This document shows positions 46,204 through 51,642 of a stretch of 51,642 bases of DNA, piece after piece. The notes beneath the pieces are model-generated. The model did not search any database, was not told the origin of the DNA, and saw nothing but the letters and a program-made list of their open reading frames with translations. Both the position numbers and the translations under genes were made by a program. This DNA is from Oehlia diaphana. Its lineage: Eukaryota > Glomeromycota > Glomeromycetes > Glomerales > Glomeraceae. Each line of letters begins with the position of its first letter. The stretch's first letter is position 1. The stretch lies in contig QZLH01000275.1 of assembly GCA_003833135.1 (NCBI GenBank), positions 53,035 through 104,676 of the forward strand. Reading direction: 5' to 3'.

Positions 46204-49200
46204 AGGACCTCTGAATACAGACAATTTTTATATAATGAACCGTGTCTGAGAAATTTGCAAAGTGTACATTAAAATTTGACTTAAATGTATGACATCAACA
46301 AAAATTTTTTTAATTTGTACGACAAATATTTCATATTTATTCAGAATTTGATTAAAATGTACACCAAAATTATTGAATTAAAATGCAATATGTACGACTA
46401 TTCTTTTAATTATCATCATCCTGTTTTTTTGCATTTTTCATAATATTTTCAGCATTTATAATGCTATTTTCAATACCAATAACATTATTTTTCCAATAAT
46501 AATAAGATGTTAATTGTAAGTCAGACAGAAATAATCTTTTATCCATCCATTTCGAAGTACCATGAATAGTGGTTTCAATATTACCTAAAGCTGCAAAAAA
46601 TCGAAATGAATATGCCTCACATGCAAATTGCGCTCTATTTTTTGCAATTATTGGTAAAAATTCGTGATTAGAATCAGGTGATTGTTCAAAAAATCTAGCA
46701 TAGATTCGACCAGCATTTATTCCATCTGACATGTCAACTCTAACATAACTTGCACAACGTTTCTAAAAATCAGTAGTTAAACCATAATAATATTACTTAC
46801 CACAAATACTGCTATAATTTCTGCTATCAATATTGATTGTAATTTATCTATAAAAAAAAAATAACTTCCAGCTTTGAATGTAGATGCTTGTGGATTTATT
46901 TTTGTAGTTTCAAATATTTTTTTACATGCTGTAGTCCATCTTGAAATACGTCCTTTAGTTCTAATTAGTTTTGTATTAGCATGCATTCATTCATATCTCA
47001 AAGCAGTTGCTAATTCAATTGGGCCATTTTCTGTTTCAACTACAAAATTCTTTAGATTATTTGCCGCCTTATTATTGGATTTCTAATGTTCTTTTTGAGT
47101 ATACTCGTAAAATATAACTAAAAAGAAATATAATTTAGTGTAATAAACCCTTTGTAATACACTTCTTATATGTAATATTGTAAATACTTTACCACAAGTT
47201 TCTTCCATTTTTTGCATAATAAACATACGATCTACTCCTTTTTTTTGTTGCACATCATAATTAACAATGTCAAAAAATGAATTATCTATAGTGTTATGCT
47301 CTAATTCAAATTTATCATCACTCTCAGATACTAATTGATCAAGAACATTTGGCAAATTATTTCTCATCATAATGCGCTGTTGATGTTGTAATAGCATCTG
47401 ACTAATCTGAGTATCTTGAGTACTATCTTCAGAAGTTTGATCAGATAAGCTATCATCATCATCATCATGAGTATTATTATCATCATCATCAGTAATATTG
47501 ATAAGATTTGACGCAAAGCTATTGTGTTTAAAAGTACATAAAGTATTCTGAATAATGGCAATATATTCAGATGATTTGTAATTAATTCCTACACTTTGTA
47601 ATATAGAATTCATTGCCTTTGAAACCTATAATAAATATTAAATTTATAAGTAATAATTGCATAATATAAATTCAAAATTAAGTTTTAACTTTACAGACCT
47701 TTATCATATTAGAATCTATATCATAAATATTCAGAAAATCTGATAGAGTTTCTGGAAGTCTATCTTTTGCAGTTGAGAGATGAATATTATATCCATCATT
47801 ATTATCTGGTCGGATTAGGTTTCCTTAAAGGCCAAAAGTAAAATTAACATTTGATTCTAACATATTTAATTAATACAAAACATTAAAAATCTTACCTTTC
47901 ATTTTGGTTGAAATTGTTTTAATTATTTTTTCATTCATCATTAAAAAATCCAACACAGTAAAATCTTCTATAATTCGTCTTGCATAACCAAATATATGCT
48001 CCAAAAAAGCAGTGGAAATAAGCCAAGGATATAATGGAATTCCAGCATAATGATTTGGAAATTGATGAATTAAAAGTATTAAAGTAGTGCCAAGATAAAT
48101 AAAATCATCATTTGATTGCCAAGAAATGCCATATTTTTGAGAATTTCGTTGGCACTGATTTGATATTAAGTAATGACGTGTCATTGTGAAAAATATCGTT
48201 GCTGCCCATGCAAATTGAATTCTTTTTAAATGTTCCATTGTACGTGATTTCCATGATTCAAACAATAAACCTGCAAAAAAATGATACATAGCATCTCCAT
48301 AAAACGAATCATCATTGTGTTCAATAGCATGTTGAACTATTGCTAAATTTAAATAAATTAGATTTAATTCATTATTCTATTAATAATAAAAGAATTATAA
48401 ATAAATATCTTTTACCTTTTAATACATTAGAAGAAAAGAATCTTTCTGCTAGTTCATCTGCTTGTTTATCTTTCAGATTTAATACTTCATTTGTCAATCC
48501 TGATTTGCTCCCATATTGCTCTTTTAAATACCAAAGATGTTCAGTTGACATAATAAAATTACCAATTGGACAAATTTGTGCACCTCCATTATGCATGTTT
48601 CGGCCTATATTTGAATTTTATTTATTAACAAATTATAATAAATATAAAAAACTTTAAAACCAATTTATACCTTTTTTAACACAATGAATTCCATTAATTA
48701 AAGGCCGACCATTATCAGATAATATCCCAATTTCTATGGGAAATTTTTTTGAAAAAAATGTGTCATCCTAAATAATTTTAAAAATATAATAAATGTATTA
48801 AATAAAAATAATTACAGTATGTATTTACCGATATTAAATTAAGATCATTAAAAACTGATGAATTTTTGCTATAAGTTTCTCCAATCCAAGACCGATCATG
48901 TGCAGCACCATCAAAATAAAGTCCAATGGATTTTGCACCCGATTTTATTAATTCTTTTAAAACTGTATTATTTTCTAAAAACGCATCAGCTTTAGTCTCT
49001 TTTTGATTTGATGGTATCACAGCTAATACTAGTGGCAGAATACCCGGTAAAATAACTGATAATGCAAAAACTGTAATATATGTAGCCTTTTCAAATGATG
49101 AAATTTTTGCACGAAGTTTCTCAGTAGTCATTAAATGAGGTATTGTTGAAATATCAATTGGAACTGACCCTACCCATTGCTGACGTGTTCTGTAAACTTC

Positions 49201-51530
49201 GATCATTTCAGCAACTTTTGTTTGATCTTTTGCACATATAGTTGGACCATTATAATTGTATGCTGTCCGCCAGATTGCAATAAGTTCTTCAAATACACAA
49301 GGATTAATACCATGAATATTAAACCCCTGGCTATCTTCATTTCGTTTCTTACGTAAAAATCGAATTGTTGCTCCAGCTATATTCGCAGTAATCCATCGAA
49401 CTGATAATGTACTAATTGACATTAATATAATGAGAAAATCTACAAAACTTTCATTGTATTTCCCAATTCCACGCATTAAGGTTACTCCACGTTCCATTTT
49501 ATCAAGAACCTTGGTAACTGCTTGTGCCATACCAAAAAATACTGGGCGTTGTTCATCCATAGTTTTGTCAATCATAAATGCTGCACATTTTTCAATCCAA
49601 TCTTCAAGTCCATTTGCCTCAACAGCTTGCAGAATTTGACCAAGTGCTGGATATGATTTGATAAGTGAATGATAGGAATGATCTTTAAGTTCAATAGTAA
49701 CATAACTAAGAAAATTTTTGAGAGCGTCAAATGTAGTTGATCCAGGTCGATGTTTGAGTGTATTTGAGACAACATTATAAAGATGTTGAAAATCCATTTT
49801 AAGCCATATAGCATCTGAACTATGATTAAATTGATTGTGTATAATTTGAGGAATCTCTTGCCCTTCTTTAAGAAGGAATAAACAATCAATTTGGACAATA
49901 AGAGTTTTCATTCAGCGGTTACGTTTGTTAAAAGATTCGTTAGAAGCTAAAGATACACACACTGAACAAAATCGAGAAAAAGTTTTTCCTACACATTTGT
50001 TATGTTTAAAGTATCCTTCGGCCTTTTCATCACCATCAAAAAGGTTATCATTTCGTAAAATTTGATAATTTTTGCCCTTTGTTCCATATTTTGCCAATAT
50101 GGCATAATTAGAAGAAAAAAATCCGTTACAAACTAATTTATTAAATAAAACGTTATATTAGCATTTAATTACGCGCTTTAAGAAAATTTATAAAATATTA
50201 TTATTACCTTTGTATCGTGAGTTGATATTGCATTGCAAATCATCATCATTTTGTTGTGAATCACCATCATAATCAATATTAACGTATTAAGAAATAAAGG
50301 TTGTTCGTACTCTTTTAAATACACTTTTGTCATCTTTTTCTTTGTTACTAATATGTAATGCAGTGTTAAGATGAGTCCGTAAGCGATCTCCATCATTAGG
50401 TCGATGGCTCGATGCAAAGTGATTGATTTTCCCGTATCACAATAATGATAATATACATGTTTTTCGTCCAACTTTTCAAAATTTTCATCAAGCAGCATAT
50501 CCTTTAAGTTTGGCTTTTTTTGCTTTAGAACTTCTACTTTTTCATGAACGGTATCTGATTCTGGTTCCTTTCTTTTTTCAGGTACTAAACAACTTACATC
50601 CTTTCCTTTTCCTTTGCTTATAGTAGACTGTGTAGTCTTAGAAAAGTGAAGTTTGGATTGAATAAGGGGTTTTTTACTTGAGTTTGCTTTGGAAGATTCA
50701 CCGTTCATATTAGCTAATAAAGACTATATTTTTTGAGAAGCGTTTTAAGTCATGAGAGCTTTTTTTAAATATCAATCAGTGATTTATGATCAACGTTTAA
50801 CCAAACTACAACTATTACCCACCAACATTGTATGGTTACTAAATTTAGCTATATAAAATACCAAATCCTAAATTTTCCGAACGTTACAAGATTCAATCCA
50901 GTTATAAGCTGGGAGATTTTCATTTGAATATCTATAAAAGTGAATACCCATAATTATTTGTCAGTTATCCTTAAATCCCTGTGAATTTTTTAAATGAAAA
51001 TAAAATAGTATAGAATGAATAAATTAAACAAACCATTAAAATTATTCCATATTTTGGAAACAAATTTTCGGAATATTACTTCTTTTTATATAAATCAGAC
51101 AATTTTTTGATAATCAAAGTCACACCAATCAAAGAAAATATAATTTTAAAAAGGAAATTTGGAGATCAATACATGCATGGTTCGATAAGTTTGTATTTTG
51201 TCTTTAATTCCAATTTCCGTTCAAGGAAATTACCCAAAATTTTATTATTTATAATCATAAAAATGTACGACAAACATCTAATAGTAATTTTTAATTTGGT
51301 TCAAAGTGTACAATGAACCTTTTTTCCATTATTAAATAATCGTACGACAAGGCTTTTTTACTATTAAGTGGGTGTACGACGATTTTTTTTTAGTGGACTA
51401 TTAAGTGTACGACAAAAGTAGCAACACGTGACTGTCTAAAAAGGAAATTTGTACCACAGTATGACAAAACTTTTTGGAATTTTTTAAAAGTGTACGATAG
51501 GGTTCTTAATAGTATATTCAGGGTAAGGTT
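46204..51530. mobile_element. 5.3-kb DNA transposon-like element with subterminal GTACGAC repeats
   Basis: The left end 46205-46220 (GGACCTCTGAATACAG) and the reverse complement of 51511-51530 (AACCTTACCCTGAATATACT) share ACCT...CTGAATA as an imperfect terminal inverted repeat. Inside both ends the words GTACGAC, GTACAC and GTGTAC recur (near 46260, 46317 and 46390 on the left; 51265, 51307, 51343, 51373, 51405 and 51490 on the right), as expected for transposase-binding sites. The transposase-like gene lies centrally on the minus strand. The left boundary coincides exactly with the end of homology to the coiled-coil gene copy. No target-site duplication is identifiable. Confidence 0.5.
46406..50708 (-). 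pseudogene. Transposase-like gene, nine exons, four in-frame stops and a frameshift
   Basis: Exons: 50208-50708, 48829-50132, 48671-48767, 48416-48604, 47896-48342, 47699-47823, 47194-47625, 46801-47117, 46406-46762 (about 1,250 codons). Splice phases agree from exon 2 onward. A frameshift lies near 50420 (after YYHYCDTGKSI, resuming as FASSHRPNDGD). Stops are at 50287-50289 (TAA), 49912-49914 (TGA), 47083-47085 (TAG) and 46987-46989 (TGA). A Cys-rich segment (CVGKTFSRFCSVC) follows the basic N-terminus. LYFDGAAHD, ILSDNGRP and FLEHIFGYAR are spaced like the acidic residues of an RNase H-like DDE transposase, the last resembling the LENxFGxxR motif of P-element/THAP9-type enzymes. An acidic poly-Asp tract lies in exon 7. 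The family assignment is inference; I know no exact match. Confidence 0.6.
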
Positions 51531-51554
51531 GCTTGCCAAAACCTCTCCAAAATC

Positions 51555-51642
51555 CTGCGATAAATTTCGGCAAGATTTTACTATATGTTTACTATAGTTT
51601 CGGCAGGGTTTCGGCAGTTTCGGCAAATGGGGGTTTCGGCAT
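51555..51642. repeat. TTTCGGCA repeats at the window end
   Basis: The octamer TTTCGGCA occurs five times between about 51567 and 51642, with G/T-rich spacers. The array runs off the end of the window. Confidence 0.8.

Noticed and set aside
50600..50708. PCNA-binding (PIP) box QSKLHF in the transposase-like protein
   Set aside because: The aromatic residue is one position early and the second aromatic is missing, so it does not meet the Qxx(L/I/M)xx(F/Y)(F/Y) pattern.

Overview
This window is AT-rich eukaryotic nuclear DNA, most probably from a fungus. Its genes are broken by many short spliceosomal introns (mostly about 50-130 nt) with GTAAGT-like donors and AG acceptors. The gene set (eIF2-gamma, fumarylacetoacetase, a USP34-type deubiquitinase, an F-box/ankyrin protein) and the density of decayed hAT-, MULE- and LINE-like pieces fit an arbuscular mycorrhizal fungus (Glomeromycotina, Rhizophagus-like). 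That assignment is inference from gene style, not from a marker gene.

Layout. 1-6 kb is repeat and transposon wreckage: a 10/30-bp minisatellite, a stop-riddled hAT transposase, a MULE-like remnant, a near-perfect 58-bp hairpin, and one intact AP-type endonuclease ORF without a reverse transcriptase. 7.3-34.6 kb is the gene-dense core. On the minus strand lie eIF2-gamma (10 exons, 457 aa), a long coiled-coil protein with two SxIP motifs (3 exons, 893 aa), an F-box/ankyrin protein (single exon) and a very large USP34-like ubiquitin hydrolase (35 exons modelled, about 3,253 aa). Divergent from the last, on the plus strand, is fumarylacetoacetase (11 exons, 417 aa). Splice phases were followed by hand through each multi-exon gene and close in frame. 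Two GC-AG introns and two micro-exons (15 and 21 nt) were needed.

34.9-40.8 kb holds the most unusual structure. Two adjacent segments are each bounded by imperfect terminal inverted repeats. Each carries a tandem array whose roughly 125-bp units look like a tiny exon plus an intron. In the plus-strand array (about 17 units) the units show a GTAAGT-like donor inside or beside one hairpin, a TACTAAT-like branch-point sequence in the loop of a second hairpin (AACGGTTACTAATAACCGTT), and a pyrimidine tract ending in AG. Both stems show compensatory changes between units. The neighbouring array has the same design on the opposite strand with different sequence. Exon-like lengths are not multiples of three, so a protein-coding reading is not supported.

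41-51.6 kb is again accessory DNA: an assembly gap, a duplicated hairpin repeat, transposase fragments (a zinc finger and a hAT piece), a six-exon coiled-coil gene with one early nonsense codon, a 99%-identical 289-bp copy of part of it, several minisatellites, and a 5.3-kb transposon-like element. That element has terminal inverted repeats, subterminal GTACGAC motifs and a nine-exon transposase-like gene with four in-frame stops and a frameshift. Gaps of N lie at 14595-14926 and 41087-41546, with a single N at 45914. The first and last sit beside suspicious duplications.
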